64,000 nucleotides of DNA from Sediminibacter sp. Hel_I_10 (GCF_000688335.1 NZ_JHZX01000001.1:2108001-2172000); one strand, 5' to 3'. Counted from the stretch's first letter, positions 8,541 to 18,661 are shown. Numbers and translations are program-made. Notes: generated by a model not told the origin, from the letters alone.

Positions 8541-11500
8541 TTGAAATCAATTATCACATATCTGTCATGCATGCTCTTTTTGGGGCCGGTGTTTTTAGGC
8601 CATACCCAAAATCAGCAGTTACGTGCATTTACTATAGAAGACGGATTGCCACAATCCCAAGTCTATGATATGGTTCAAGATGAGAACGGGTATTTGTGGG
8701 TAGCAACTCAAGGTGGTGGTGTGGCACGTTTTGATGGGAGTAATTTTAAGATTTATAATACCTCCAATGGTCTTCAAAATAATTATGTCAATGCGCTGTT
8801 TGCATCTAAAGACACTTTATTTATAGGTACAAATCGCGGTCTTTCCATAAAAGTAAAACAGCAATTTTTTTCTTCGGAAATGCCTCAAATTAATACCATT
8901 AAAAAAATAAGGCAGATCACTTTCATTTTAACGGCAAAGGGGATTTATCACATTTCCGAAGGTGTTAAACCGGTTAAGTTATCATTGAATCATCGCTTAG
9001 ATACTTCTCAAATAAAGGATCTTATTTATGATGGCACCTATTATTGGATTGCTTCTAGTCAGGGCTTGTTTAAAACAAAACATTTAAATGCTAAAGCTGC
9101 AGAAGTTGAAGAACTGGTAGAGGATGATTTTGTAGCGCTTCTCAATTATAAAGATAAAATAATAGCTGCTACTGCGAGCGAGGGTGTTTTTATTTTTGAA
9201 CCGAATCATTTTGAAGAGTCCATTCTTGTTCTCGAATCCTTAAAAATTAACGCGCTGTCTCTAAATGATAAGGACGTTTGGATTGCGACAGCCGATGATG
9301 GCATTCATCGTTTAAATATGGTGTCTTACACAACAGAACTTGTTGTGAACGCAGTGCAAGGACTCTCTGTTTCAAATGTGCAAAAAGTACTTTTAGACCG
9401 GCAATCCAATATTTGGATAGCGACTTCTGGTGGAGGTTTTTATAAATATTTTCAGAATAATTTCAAACATTATGACACCTCATCGGGTTTGAGCGGAAGT
9501 CGTGTGTATGCCATACATTCAAACGACAACACAAAATGGGTATCCCAAAGTGGAACCGGGCTGTCAAAATTAGATGGTAAAGGAGCCCAGAAGGTAGAGC
9601 TACCCGAATTTTTTTCCGCAGCAAAAATAAAAACGATCACAAGTGGTCCACAAGGTCGTGTGTGGTTTGGTTCAGAGGGTCATGGTATTTGGCTGCGGGA
9701 AATTGTAATTAAGGATACCGTTTTAATAGATAAGAGCAAAATTGATGAATTGAGTAAAATTAAAATCCCCATCACAAGCCGCTTTGATTATGAGATCAAC
9801 AAAAAAACGGGCTTTCCAGAAGACTGGATCAAAAGTCTTCAAACGGATCAAGATACGGTTTGGGCCACAACCTATTCTAGCGGGATTATAAAGTTTGGAT
9901 ATCAGCCATCAACATCAGGGCTTCAAATCTATAATACTTTTTCAAAAGAAAACGGGATCAAGGACCTTGCGATAACGCATAGCCTTTTTCATGACAATCA
10001 ATTATGGTATGCCACACAAAATGGGCATTTGGGATGTATTAAGGACGATGCGGTATCAGACTTAGGCCTTGTTTTGAACGATGAGGTTGCGATTAATACT
10101 CTACTCATCAATAAAAACACCATCTATTTGGGCACTGCTGGCAAAGGTATTTGGTGGGCAAAGCTTGAGAATCAACTTCATTTTAAAAAGCTTAAGGGGT
10201 CTAAGCCCTTAACTTCAGAGAATTGCTTTCAGCTTATTTTTGACAACGAGGGCTATCTTTGGTCTGGTACAGAACGAGGAGTAGACAAGATTGAACTGAG
10301 TCCTGATCAGGAGATTTTGGATGTATTCCACTTTGGTAAAAACGACGGATTTCTTGGGATTGAAACTACGCTAAACGCTGTAGATAAAGATGAAAATGGA
10401 CATCTTTGGTTTGGAACTATTTATGGACTTACCGAGTTTATACCTTCAGTAAACACTGGTAACAGTTTAAAACCCGAGCTCTTTTTTGAAGATGTTAAAG
10501 TAGCATATGAGTCGGTAGATAGTATTGATTTAAAAGCTTGGACCAATAGTAAAAAGGTTTTGCGGCTTTCGCCAAATCAAAATCAAGTGAGTTTTAGTTT
10601 TAAATCTGTAGATCTTGATCACCCTGATATTATAGAATATCGTACGGCATTAAATAATACAGAATGGAGCCCATGGAGCTCCTCGAGTTCTAGTGATTTT
10701 TCTGGCTTGGCCTATGGAGCACACACGTTCTCTGTGCAGTCTAGAAATTTTAGGTGGCAAGAGAGTGATGTTAAGCAATTTTCATTTTTTATAGAACGGC
10801 CTTTTTACAAAAAGATTTGGGTGCAATGGTTAGCTGCTGCTTTAGTTCTATTGGTGGTATTTTTAATAATAGCCACTTACATTAAACGGCTAAAGCAAAG
10901 AAACAAAAGCGCACAGCAACGTCTCGAGATAGAGAACCATTTGTTGGAATTAGAACAAAAAGCATTACGGTTGCAGATGAATCCGCACTTTATGTTTAAC
11001 GTACTTAATGGGATCAAGGCCATGGCCGTTACAAAACCAGAGGTCATGAATACCACAATAAATAGTTTTGCGGCATTACTACGGGCCACATTAGCCAATT
11101 CTAGAAAAGATAGAATTAGCTTAGAAGAAGAAATGGCCACGCTTAAACATTATATTGAACTAGAACAGCAGATGTCTCAAAAGCCGTTTGAGTTTCAGCT
11201 GTCTTTAGAGAGTGATTACGGAGCAGATGAGATTTACATTCCGCCAATGCTTATTCAACCTTTTGTTGAAAATGCCATACGGCATGGTATTTTAAAAGGA
11301 TCTAGAAAAGGGCAATTGGATATTTGTTTTGCTACTTCGGAAACGTTTCTTGAAGTGACCATTACCGATAATGGATTAGGGATTTATGAATCACAAAAAG
11401 CAAAAACGGCTTCAGATCATCAATCCATGGCCTTGCAAGTCACCGAGGAGCGTCTGGCCTCGATTTCTGGAAAAGATGCTTTACAGATTGCAGAATTGAA

Positions 11501-11564
11501 AGCAGACGGCAAAGTGAAAGGAACATGCGTATTTTTTAAAACTCCTTTAGAAACAGATTATTGA
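8541..11564 (+). CDS. Reg_prop/Y_Y_Y sensor histidine kinase of LytS type
   Basis: 1007 residues. A signal peptide is followed by a periplasmic propeller of Reg_prop repeats from about 28 to 640 (GLPQSQVYDMVQDENGYLWVAT, WIATSGGGFYKYF and others). Then come a Y_Y_Y-like Ig domain (about 660-750) and one membrane helix at about 758-780. A cytosolic kinase of the His_kinase (LytS/YehU) family follows, with the NPHFMFNVLN phospho-acceptor box at about 813 and ATP-binding HATPase motifs (PPMLIQPFVENAIRHG, DNGLGI). The start is TTG at 8541, giving a complete signal sequence; the next ATG is at 8571. It pairs with the LytTR regulator 95 bases downstream. The stimulus is unknown. Confidence 0.88.
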   Translation: MKSIITYLSCMLFLGPVFLGHTQNQQLRAFTIEDGLPQSQVYDMVQDENGYLWVATQGGGVARFDGSNFKIYNTSNGLQNNYVNALFASKDTLFIGTNRGLSIKVKQQFFSSEMPQINTIKKIRQITFILTAKGIYHISEGVKPVKLSLNHRLDTSQIKDLIYDGTYYWIASSQGLFKTKHLNAKAAEVEELVEDDFVALLNYKDKIIAATASEGVFIFEPNHFEESILVLESLKINALSLNDKDVWIATADDGIHRLNMVSYTTELVVNAVQGLSVSNVQKVLLDRQSNIWIATSGGGFYKYFQNNFKHYDTSSGLSGSRVYAIHSNDNTKWVSQSGTGLSKLDGKGAQKVELPEFFSAAKIKTITSGPQGRVWFGSEGHGIWLREIVIKDTVLIDKSKIDELSKIKIPITSRFDYEINKKTGFPEDWIKSLQTDQDTVWATTYSSGIIKFGYQPSTSGLQIYNTFSKENGIKDLAITHSLFHDNQLWYATQNGHLGCIKDDAVSDLGLVLNDEVAINTLLINKNTIYLGTAGKGIWWAKLENQLHFKKLKGSKPLTSENCFQLIFDNEGYLWSGTERGVDKIELSPDQEILDVFHFGKNDGFLGIETTLNAVDKDENGHLWFGTIYGLTEFIPSVNTGNSLKPELFFEDVKVAYESVDSIDLKAWTNSKKVLRLSPNQNQVSFSFKSVDLDHPDIIEYRTALNNTEWSPWSSSSSSDFSGLAYGAHTFSVQSRNFRWQESDVKQFSFFIERPFYKKIWVQWLAAALVLLVVFLIIATYIKRLKQRNKSAQQRLEIENHLLELEQKALRLQMNPHFMFNVLNGIKAMAVTKPEVMNTTINSFAALLRATLANSRKDRISLEEEMATLKHYIELEQQMSQKPFEFQLSLESDYGADEIYIPPMLIQPFVENAIRHGILKGSRKGQLDICFATSETFLEVTITDNGLGIYESQKAKTASDHQSMALQVTEERLASISGKDALQIAELKADGKVKGTCVFFKTPLETDY

Positions 11565-11659
11565 AGCGCTTTAGGGTGAGGGATTTTAAGGTATTAAAAA
11601 AGAAGAAAATCATAAGCACGTAAAACCAGCTTATCAAAACACAAGCAGTCCATAATAAA

Positions 11660-12415
11660 ATGAAGAAACATACAGCACTATTAGTCGAAGATAATTTAGA
11701 TGCGCTCAATTTATTAAGAGCTACGCTAGAGTCCAAGCATCCAAATCTTACGATTATAAATACAGCTCAAAGTGTGGTTGAAGCCGCAAAAGCGATTAGA
11801 AAAGAGGAGCCGGATATTCTGTTTTTAGATGTCATGCTCGGCGATGGGACGGGCTTTGACGTCTTGGAGATTTTTCCGAAGCTTCACTCTAAGATTATAT
11901 TTGTGACCGCAAGCGATGAGTTTGCATTAAAGGCCTTCAAATTTGCTGCCATTGATTATGTATTGAAACCGTATTCAGATGAAGAATTATCAGAGGCCAT
12001 ACAGCGCGCGACTCAGCAGTTGCAACCGTCTAAGGAGCGGTTGGAGATTTTAAAGGAAACACTCGTGGCACCAGAAAAAAAGCCAGATAAGATTTCTTTG
12101 CACACCTTAGATAAAATCATTGTTGTGGGTCTCGAAGATATCATACGTTGTGAATCTGACAGTAATAATACCAAGTTCTATATTAATGACGGACAGATGG
12201 TTTTTGTGACCAAGACCTTAAAATATTTTGCCGATATGCTAAAAACTTATGGCTTTTTGAGAGTTCACCAAAGCCATTTGGTCAATATAAAGTGTATTAG
12301 TGCGTTTATAAAGACAGATGGCGGCTATCTCATGCTTAAAAACGGTGAAAACGTACCTGTTTCTGTTCGAAAAAAGGCTGAGGTGATTGAAATTTTGGAT
12401 AGCATGCATAGGTGA
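11660..12415 (+). CDS. LytTR-family response regulator
   Basis: 251 residues: an N-terminal receiver domain with the phospho-acceptor aspartate in LFLDVML (about residue 57), conserved threonine and lysine positions (FVTASD, VLKPYS), and a C-terminal LytTR DNA-binding domain from about 145 (HTLDKIIVVGLEDIIRCESDSN ... FLRVHQSHLVNI). It follows the histidine kinase gene directly and should be its partner. LytTR proteins bind direct repeats; a candidate site is at 7493-7528. Confidence 0.93.
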   Translation: MKKHTALLVEDNLDALNLLRATLESKHPNLTIINTAQSVVEAAKAIRKEEPDILFLDVMLGDGTGFDVLEIFPKLHSKIIFVTASDEFALKAFKFAAIDYVLKPYSDEELSEAIQRATQQLQPSKERLEILKETLVAPEKKPDKISLHTLDKIIVVGLEDIIRCESDSNNTKFYINDGQMVFVTKTLKYFADMLKTYGFLRVHQSHLVNIKCISAFIKTDGGYLMLKNGENVPVSVRKKAEVIEILDSMHR

Positions 12416-12543
12416 AATGATTATTTATAAGATGAATAAAACCTAAGTATTCATTTTATCGTAGATAATGTTGTAATCGTCGTGATAACAATTATTTAAA
12501 CTGAAAAATTAGAATAATTTTATTTCTTTAAAACAAAAAACAA

Positions 12544-12551
12544 TATATTTG
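12544..12551 (+). promoter_or_regulatory. putative -7 promoter box upstream of the PID-CTERM gene
   Basis: TATATTTG fits TAnnTTTG. It lies about 125 bases upstream of the small gene starting at 12677, in a gene-free stretch. The -33 region shows only a weak TATTTC match. Confidence 0.35.
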
Positions 12552-12676
12552 ACTTCGAAACAATTAAAGTCTTATAACGCAAAAACTATCCATTTGTCGG
12601 ATTTTTTTGCTTTTTAAAGAGGATTTTGAGGGAAATTGTTTTGCCGATTGCGTTTTTTTTATACATTTACCCCATA

Positions 12677-12880
12677 ATGAGAATACAAAACAAGAAAATG
12701 TTTGCCTCAATCTTATTTGTATTAATAAGTTTTGTATGCATTGCCCAAGGTGAAGGAGTTCCTGAACCACCAGGTCCGCCAACGCCACCAGGAACCCCTA
12801 TTGACGGTGGGATCCTTCTTGGCATTGTGGCAGGTTTGTGTTATGGTATCAAAAAAAGTTTCGGTAAATCTGACTCTTAA
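12677..12880 (+). CDS. small secreted protein with PID-CTERM-type sorting tail
   Basis: 67 residues from the ATG at 12677: signal peptide (KKMFASILFVLISFVCIAQ), a short proline-rich linker (PEPPGPPTPPGTP), then PIDGG followed by a hydrophobic helix (ILLGIVAGLCYGIKKSF) and a basic end. This tripartite plan is what NCBI annotators call a PID-CTERM protein-sorting domain in Bacteroidota, recalled from memory. The mature part is almost nothing but linker. An upstream in-frame start at 12626 adds a non-signal-like leader and was not used. Convergent with ribE, 1 base apart. Confidence 0.75.
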   Translation: MRIQNKKMFASILFVLISFVCIAQGEGVPEPPGPPTPPGTPIDGGILLGIVAGLCYGIKKSFGKSDS

Positions 12881-12881
12881 A

Positions 12882-13472
12882 TTATAATCGAGATTCGTAA
12901 AGTTTTTTGATGTACTTTCCTAAAACATCAAATTCCAAGTTCACAATCGTTCCCTTTTTTAGATTTTTGAAGTTGGTATGCTCATAGGTATATGGTATAA
13001 TCGCCACGCTAAATCTGTTTTTTTCAGAATTAACCACTGTTAAGCTCACGCCATTTATGGTTACAGAGCCTTTTTCAATAGTCACGTTTCCTAAAGTATC
13101 GTCGTAACTAAAGGTGTAGCTCCAACTTCCGTTTTCTTCGGAAAGATGTTCACAAACGCCAACTTGATCTACGTGGCCCTGCACAATGTGCCCGTCCAGT
13201 CGATCGCCTAGTTTCATGGCACGTTCTAGGTTTACAAAATGACCTGTTTCGAGTTGGCCTAGATTGGTTTTGTTTAGTGTTTCCTTTATGGCAGTTACGG
13301 TATACAAATCGTCAACCTGCGAAACAACCGTAAGGCAAACACCGTTATGAGCAACACTTTGATCAATTTTAAGTTCAGAAGCGATGGCGCTTTTGATGCT
13401 TATATGAAGGTTGTCTTTTTCATTTTTGAGCTCAGTGACCTGTCCTAAATCTTCAATAATCCCAGTAAACAT
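12882..13472 (-). CDS. ribE: riboflavin synthase, alpha subunit
   Basis: Converts two 6,7-dimethyl-8-ribityllumazine molecules to riboflavin. The 196-residue chain shows the two tandem lumazine-binding repeats of the family: MFTGIIEDLGQV ... NGVCLTVV in the first and HIVQGHVDQVG ... INGVSLTVV in the second, each with the conserved GVCLT/GVSLT stretch. Length is normal. Divergent from pdxA, with only 53 bases between the two start codons, so the promoters are back to back. Confidence 0.96.
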   Translation of the reverse strand: MFTGIIEDLGQVTELKNEKDNLHISIKSAIASELKIDQSVAHNGVCLTVVSQVDDLYTVTAIKETLNKTNLGQLETGHFVNLERAMKLGDRLDGHIVQGHVDQVGVCEHLSEENGSWSYTFSYDDTLGNVTIEKGSVTINGVSLTVVNSEKNRFSVAIIPYTYEHTNFKNLKKGTIVNLEFDVLGKYIKKLYESRL

Positions 13473-13489
13473 AGTGTCGAATAATTGGT

Positions 13490-13497
13490 TAAATTTG
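13490..13497 (+). promoter_or_regulatory. putative -7 promoter box before pdxA
   Basis: TAAATTTG fits TAnnTTTG and lies 28 bases before the pdxA start in the short ribE-pdxA divergent region. No convincing -33 element was found. Confidence 0.45.
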
Positions 13498-13525
13498 CAA
13501 GTATAAAATTACATACAATATTCTA

Positions 13526-14572
13526 ATGGAGAAGGACAAAAACATAAAAGTAGGCATATCAATAGGAGATCTTAATGGCATAGGAGCAGAAATTATCATA
13601 AAGACCTTTGAAGATAGCCGGATGCTCGATTTTTGTACCCCTGTAATTTTTGCATCTATAAAAACCATGTCTTTTTTTAAGAAGCATTTTGATAGTTCAA
13701 TCAACTACCACGGCATCAATCATATCAATCAAGTGATTGATGGTAAGATCAATGTTTTGAATGTTTGGAAAGAAAACGTTACCATTAATTTTGGAGAAGA
13801 GGATCTTAAGATTGGCGAATATGCAGTATTGTCTTTAGAGAAAGCAACCGATGCTTTAAAAAATGGAGATGTTGATGTTTTGGTTACAGCACCCATACAC
13901 AAACATAACATTCAATCTGAACGTTTTAAATTCCCAGGACACACCAATTATTTGGCGGAACAACTAGGAGGTCAAAGTTTGATGTTTATGGTTACAGATA
14001 CATTGAAGGTAGGGTTGCTTACTGACCATGTTCCTGTAAAGGATGCCCCTCAACAAATTACTCCTGGGCTCATTGCAGAAAAAATAAAAATAGTTTACCA
14101 ATCCCTTATTCAAGATTTTACGATTGAGCGTCCCAAAATCGCTATTTTAGGAATTAATCCGCATGCGGGCGACAATGGGGTTATTGGGGAAGAAGATGAT
14201 CTTGTTTTAAAACCAACTTTAGAGAAATTAAGAGACAAAGGTCAATTGGTATATGGTCCTTATGCCGCAGATAGCTTTTTTGGTTCAAAAAATTATAAAA
14301 ACTTTGATGCTATCATCGCCGCTTATCATGATCAAGGGCTCATCCCTTTTAAAACGTTGTCTTTTGGTCATGGGGTAAATTATACTGCAGGCCTCAGTAA
14401 AGTAAGAACCTCACCAGATCATGGTACCGCCTTTGAAATAGCGGGTAAAGGCGAAGCAGACCACGGTTCTTTTGAGGCAGCTGTCTTTATGGCGATACAA
14501 ATTTTCAAAAATAGAGCACGCTATAAAAAGTACTCAGAAAACCCATTAAAAAAGCTCTCAAAAAAACGCTAA
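13526..14572 (+). CDS. pdxA: 4-hydroxythreonine-4-phosphate dehydrogenase
   Basis: NAD-dependent oxidation of 4-phosphohydroxy-L-threonine in vitamin B6 synthesis. The 348-residue chain begins with the family signature GISIGDLNGIGAEI. It holds the metal-binding histidines in FPGHTNYLAEQLG, AAYHDQGLIPFKTL and the HGTAFEIAGKGEADHGSF block. First gene of the pdxA-DUF177-rpmF-fabH-accB-accC run on the plus strand. Confidence 0.96.
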   Translation: MEKDKNIKVGISIGDLNGIGAEIIIKTFEDSRMLDFCTPVIFASIKTMSFFKKHFDSSINYHGINHINQVIDGKINVLNVWKENVTINFGEEDLKIGEYAVLSLEKATDALKNGDVDVLVTAPIHKHNIQSERFKFPGHTNYLAEQLGGQSLMFMVTDTLKVGLLTDHVPVKDAPQQITPGLIAEKIKIVYQSLIQDFTIERPKIAILGINPHAGDNGVIGEEDDLVLKPTLEKLRDKGQLVYGPYAADSFFGSKNYKNFDAIIAAYHDQGLIPFKTLSFGHGVNYTAGLSKVRTSPDHGTAFEIAGKGEADHGSFEAAVFMAIQIFKNRARYKKYSENPLKKLSKKR

Positions 14573-14613
14573 ATATTTTTGTTGATAACTCTGGTGTAAT
14601 CAATTAAAAGTTA

Positions 14614-14621
14614 TATATTTG
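14614..14621 (+). promoter_or_regulatory. putative -7 promoter box before the DUF177-rpmF unit
   Basis: TATATTTG fits TAnnTTTG. It is followed within about 20 bases by the start codons of the DUF177 gene, so the leader would be very short. The -33 region is weak. Confidence 0.5.
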
Positions 14622-14631
14622 CGGGCTCAAA

Positions 14632-15186
14632 ATGAATGTGATGATGAAGCCTTTAAAGGAATTTACAATACCTTATGTTGGTCTCAAGGTCGGGAAACAC
14701 CATTTTGATTTTCAGATCGATAAGACGTTCTTTGAGTATTTTGAGTATGATGATTTCAATGCAGTCGACATCAAAACCGAGTTGCTTTTTGAGAAAAAAA
14801 CAACACTTCTGGAGTTAACTTTTCAGATTTCGGGATATGTTAATATTAATTGTGATCTCACAAATGAGCCTTATGATCAGCCTATAGATGGTGATTATAA
14901 ATTGGTGGTCAAGTTTGGAGATGAATATAACGATGAGTTTGAGGATATCGTAATTTTGCCTCACGGTGAATATGAAATTAATGTAGCGCAATATATATAT
15001 GAAACCATCATCTTGTGCATACCTGCAAAGCGCATTCATCCAGGAGTGGAAGATGGCACTTTAGACTCAGATATACTTAAGAAATTAGAAGAGTTAAGTC
15101 CTAAGGATTTAGAAGAAAAAGAAGCAACATCAGAGGAAATTGACCCTCGTTGGAATACATTAAAAAAACTATTAACGGATAAATAA
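14632..15186 (+). CDS. YceD/DUF177 family protein
   Basis: 184 residues. The family is almost always encoded just before rpmF and is linked to 23S rRNA metabolism and ribosome assembly. The sequence shows the usual lead ([20 protein letters not shown]), a central strand-rich part ([15 protein letters not shown]) and the PRWNTLKKL tail typical of the family's C-terminus. Candidate starts are at 14632, 14641 and 14644; given the promoter box at 14614, one of the later two may be used. Eight bases separate it from rpmF. Confidence 0.85.
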   Translation: MNVMMKPLKEFTIPYVGLKVGKHHFDFQIDKTFFEYFEYDDFNAVDIKTELLFEKKTTLLELTFQISGYVNINCDLTNEPYDQPIDGDYKLVVKFGDEYNDEFEDIVILPHGEYEINVAQYIYETIILCIPAKRIHPGVEDGTLDSDILKKLEELSPKDLEEKEATSEEIDPRWNTLKKLLTDK

Positions 15187-15194
15187 CATATAAA

Positions 15195-15398
15195 ATGGCA
15201 CATCCTAAAAGAAAGATTTCTAAAACAAGAAGAGATAAAAGAAGAACACACTACAAAGCAACTGCGCCAACTATTGCAACGTGTCCTACTACAGGAGAAG
15301 CACATTTGTTTCACAGAGCGCATTGGCATGAAGGTAAGCTTTATTACAGAGGTCAAGTTTTGATCGACAACTCTGAAACTGAAGAGAATTTAGCATAA
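15195..15398 (+). CDS. rpmF: 50S ribosomal protein L32
   Basis: 67 residues with the invariant start [20 protein letters not shown], followed by the ACPTTGE-like turn ([17 protein letters not shown]) of L32. Only one cysteine of the possible zinc site is present (TCPTTG), so this is the zinc-free type. Terminated by a strong hairpin at 15419-15446. Confidence 0.96.
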   Translation: MAHPKRKISKTRRDKRRTHYKATAPTIATCPTTGEAHLFHRAHWHEGKLYYRGQVLIDNSETEENLA

Positions 15399-15418
15399 GT
15401 ATTATGCATGCATATATA

Positions 15419-15446
15419 AAAACGCTCACCTGTGAGCGTTTTTTTT
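15419..15446 (+). terminator. rho-independent terminator after rpmF
   Basis: AACGCTCAC and GTGAGCGTT form a 9-bp stem with a 2-base connection (15421-15440), followed by eight T. Confidence 0.85.
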
Positions 15447-15577
15447 ATGTTTAATTTTTCAAAGTCTTAAAAACGACTTAATTTGCACCATAATCGTTCA
15501 GGTTTTAGTAATTTCATACAACTTTCATCTTTTTTGGACGATTTTTTCCTTTTTTAGGATTATTTTAAAAGTATTAT

Positions 15578-16573
15578 ATGAATAATATAACCGCTGCAAT
15601 TACTGCGATCGGAGCTTACGTACCAGATTATATTTTGACCAATAAAATCTTGGAGACCATGGTGGAAACCAATGACGAATGGATTACTTCAAGAACTGGC
15701 ATTAAAGAACGTCGGATTTTAAAAGACGAAGGTAAAGGCACTTCATTTTTGGCCATCAATGCCGCTCAAAATCTTATTGATAAAAAAGGTCTCGACCCAA
15801 AAGATATAGAATTAGTAATTGTTGCTACTGCAACACCAGACATGAAAGCTGCCTCAACCGCAGCTTTTACTGCTACTAGTATAGGAGCTACCAATGCTTT
15901 TTCTTTTGATTTAGAAGCAGCATGCTCGAGTTTTCTTTATGGAATGTCAGTAGCAGCGCGGTATATAGAATCAGGAAAGTATAAAAAGGTATTGCTTATT
16001 GGCGCAGATAAGAACTCCTCAATGATCAATTATAAAGATCGCGCTACCTGTATTATATTTGGAGATGGCGCTGGAGCGGCATTATTTGAACCCAATACTG
16101 ATGGTCTTGGACTTCAAGATGAATTACTGCGAAGTGATGGTAATGGAAGGGACTTTTTACAGGCCACTTACGGTGGATCATCTTATCCGTCTACTCCAGA
16201 AGCTGTGGCAGAAGGAAAGCATTATATCTTTCAAGAAGGGAAGACCGTTTTTAAAAATGCGGTTTTCAATATGGCAGATGTGACAGAGCGCATCATTGCT
16301 AGAAATAACCTCACAAATGATGATATCTCTTGGCTGGCGGCACACCAAGCTAATAAAAGAATTATTGAGGCTACAGCAAATAGAGTGGCATTAGCTCCAG
16401 AAAAAGTGATGATGAATATTCAAAAATACGGAAATACAACCTCTGCAACTTTACCATTACTTTTACATGATTACGAGTCTAAACTAAAAAAAGGGGACAA
16501 GATTGTTTTCGCCGCTTTTGGTGGTGGCTTCACTTGGGGTTCCATTTATTTAAAATGGGCCTATAACTCTTAG
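15578..16573 (+). CDS. fabH: beta-ketoacyl-ACP synthase III
   Basis: Starts fatty-acid synthesis by condensing acetyl-CoA (or a branched primer) with malonyl-ACP. In the 331-residue chain the Cys-His-Asn triad is visible in EAACSSFLYG (Cys near 113), LAAHQANKRI (His) and YGNTTSATLP (Asn). Other landmarks are ITSRTGIKERR and the FGGGFTWGS end. It has its own leader after the rpmF terminator and is followed 50 bases later by accB. Confidence 0.96.
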   Translation: MNNITAAITAIGAYVPDYILTNKILETMVETNDEWITSRTGIKERRILKDEGKGTSFLAINAAQNLIDKKGLDPKDIELVIVATATPDMKAASTAAFTATSIGATNAFSFDLEAACSSFLYGMSVAARYIESGKYKKVLLIGADKNSSMINYKDRATCIIFGDGAGAALFEPNTDGLGLQDELLRSDGNGRDFLQATYGGSSYPSTPEAVAEGKHYIFQEGKTVFKNAVFNMADVTERIIARNNLTNDDISWLAAHQANKRIIEATANRVALAPEKVMMNIQKYGNTTSATLPLLLHDYESKLKKGDKIVFAAFGGGFTWGSIYLKWAYNS

Positions 16574-16623
16574 GCTAAGAATTAACTACTAGAAACTAAC
16601 TATTTAAAATAAATCTAATCATT

Positions 16624-17109
16624 ATGGATATTAAGGAAATTCAGAACTTAATCAAATTCGTAGCAAAATCAGGTGCGAGTGAGGTTAAATTAGAGATGGA
16701 CGATATTAAGATTACTATAAGAACAGGGTCTGATGATAAAGGTGATTCTACTACCTACGTGCAGCAGATTCCTATGAATGCTCCTATGGCTCAAGCGGCT
16801 CCTGCTGCTCCTCAGCCAACAGCGGCAGAGACTACAGTAGAGAAAGTCCCTGTAGACGAGAGTTCAAAATATGTCACTATTAAGTCTCCTATTATTGGAA
16901 CGTTTTATAGAAAACCATCTCCAGATAAGCCCGTTTTTGTCGAAGTTGGAACCTCTATTGCTGAAGGTGACGTACTTTGCGTTATTGAGGCCATGAAACT
17001 CTTCAACGAGATAGAATCTGAAGTTAGTGGTAAAATCGTTAAGGTTTTAGTAGACGATTCCTCTCCTGTAGAATTCGATCAACCATTATTCTTGGTTGAC
17101 CCATCATAA
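16624..17109 (+). CDS. accB: biotin carboxyl carrier protein of acetyl-CoA carboxylase
   Basis: 161 residues: an N-terminal helix domain, a flexible Ala/Pro-rich linker (about 55-80) and a C-terminal biotinyl domain with lysine in EAMKLFNEIE. The final residue of the biotinylation tetrapeptide is Leu (AMKL) instead of the more common Met. Paired with accC 85 bases downstream. Confidence 0.95.
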   Translation: MDIKEIQNLIKFVAKSGASEVKLEMDDIKITIRTGSDDKGDSTTYVQQIPMNAPMAQAAPAAPQPTAAETTVEKVPVDESSKYVTIKSPIIGTFYRKPSPDKPVFVEVGTSIAEGDVLCVIEAMKLFNEIESEVSGKIVKVLVDDSSPVEFDQPLFLVDPS

Positions 17110-17194
17110 CCATTGAAAATTCCAATCCACTAAACCCAAAACCCAATTGTTGGAATTTGGTGCTTGGAAATTGTAATTTTTAATAAGAGAAGTT

Positions 17195-18544
17195 ATGTTC
17201 AAAAAAATATTAATTGCCAATAGAGGGGAAATAGCACTTCGTGTTATAAGAACCTGTAAAGAAATGGGCATCAGAACTGTGGCAGTATATTCTACGGTAG
17301 ATGCTGATAGTCTTCATGTCAAATTTGCTGATGAAGCCGTGTGTATAGGACCGGCTCCAAGTAGTGAATCTTACCTCAAAATAGCCAACATTATAGCGGC
17401 AGCTGAGATTACCAATGCAGACGCCATACACCCAGGTTATGGTTTTCTTTCTGAAAACGCTAAGTTTTCAAAAATTTGTGAAGAGCATGGGGTGAAATTC
17501 ATCGGTGCTTCCGCAGAAATGATTGCAAAAATGGGGGATAAGGCTACTGCTAAAGCTACCATGAAAGAAGCTGGTGTACCATGTGTTCCTGGGAGTGATG
17601 GTATTATTGTAGATTTTGAAGATTGTCAAAAAGTTGCTGATGAAACTGGTTATCCTGTGATGCTAAAAGCTACTGCAGGTGGTGGAGGTAAAGGGATGCG
17701 TGCTGTTTGGAAAAAAGAAAACCTTAAGGCTGCGTGGGAATCTGCCCGACAAGAATCAAAAGCGGCATTTGGAAATGACGATATGTATATGGAAAAGCTC
17801 ATCGAAGAGCCTAGACATATCGAAATACAAGTTGTTGGAGATTCTACCGGAAAAGCATGTCATCTATCAGAACGAGATTGCTCGATACAAAGACGTCATC
17901 AAAAATTAACAGAAGAAGTACCTTCTCCTTTTATGACCAAGGCCCTTCGTGAGAAAATGGGTAAAGCTGCAGTTAGAGCAGCGGAGTACATCAAATATGA
18001 AGGCGCAGGAACTGTAGAATTTTTAGTGGATAAACACCGTAATTTCTATTTCATGGAAATGAATACTAGAATTCAGGTGGAGCATCCCATTACTGAGCAG
18101 GTTATAGACTTTGATCTTATTCGGGAGCAAATTTTAGTAGCCGCTGGAGTGCCTATTTCTGGTAAAAACTATATTCCTAAACTACATTCTATTGAATGTC
18201 GTATCAACGCAGAGGATCCTTTTAATGACTTTAGACCTTCTCCAGGACGTATTACAACATTGCACGCGCCAGGGGGTCATGGTGTTAGATTGGATACACA
18301 TGTGTATGCGGGATATTCTATTCCACCAAACTATGACTCTATGATTGCGAAATTGATCACTACTGCGCAAACTCGTGAAGAAGCCATCAATAAGATGAAA
18401 CGTGCCTTAGATGAGTTTGTTATTGAAGGTATTAAAACGACCATCCCTTTTCATAGGCAGTTGATGGATCATCCAGACTATTTAGCTGGTAATTATACAA
18501 CGAAATTTATGGAGGATTTTAAGATCCAACCATTAGAAGAATAA
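17195..18544 (+). CDS. accC: acetyl-CoA carboxylase biotin carboxylase subunit
   Basis: ATP-dependent carboxylation of biotin on AccB. The 449-residue ATP-grasp enzyme has [16 protein letters not shown] at the start, the glycine-rich ATP loop ([12 protein letters not shown], about 160), [15 protein letters not shown] and the catalytic [14 protein letters not shown] block. Last gene of the fabH-accB-accC unit and followed by a strong terminator. Confidence 0.97.
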   Translation: MFKKILIANRGEIALRVIRTCKEMGIRTVAVYSTVDADSLHVKFADEAVCIGPAPSSESYLKIANIIAAAEITNADAIHPGYGFLSENAKFSKICEEHGVKFIGASAEMIAKMGDKATAKATMKEAGVPCVPGSDGIIVDFEDCQKVADETGYPVMLKATAGGGGKGMRAVWKKENLKAAWESARQESKAAFGNDDMYMEKLIEEPRHIEIQVVGDSTGKACHLSERDCSIQRRHQKLTEEVPSPFMTKALREKMGKAAVRAAEYIKYEGAGTVEFLVDKHRNFYFMEMNTRIQVEHPITEQVIDFDLIREQILVAAGVPISGKNYIPKLHSIECRINAEDPFNDFRPSPGRITTLHAPGGHGVRLDTHVYAGYSIPPNYDSMIAKLITTAQTREEAINKMKRALDEFVIEGIKTTIPFHRQLMDHPDYLAGNYTTKFMEDFKIQPLEE

Positions 18545-18550
18545 ACATTA

Positions 18551-18582
18551 AACTCCGAACATAACGTTCGGAGTTTTTTTTA
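18551..18582 (+). terminator. rho-independent terminator after accC (copy 1)
   Basis: AACTCCGAAC and GTTCGGAGTT form a perfect 10-bp stem around the loop ATAAC (18551-18575), followed by a T run. The same 25-base hairpin recurs at 22013-22037. Confidence 0.9.
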
Positions 18583-18661
18583 TAATGAAAACCGCTGTAC
18601 TACCTTAGAAACGATTTGAGGGACTTCGTCAGTTTGAAAATCTAATTCAAATACATACTCA

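Noticed and set aside
18361-18370. TACTGCGCAA inside accC, matching the shared 9-mer
   Set aside because: It is within a conserved coding region and away from any start site, so treated as chance.
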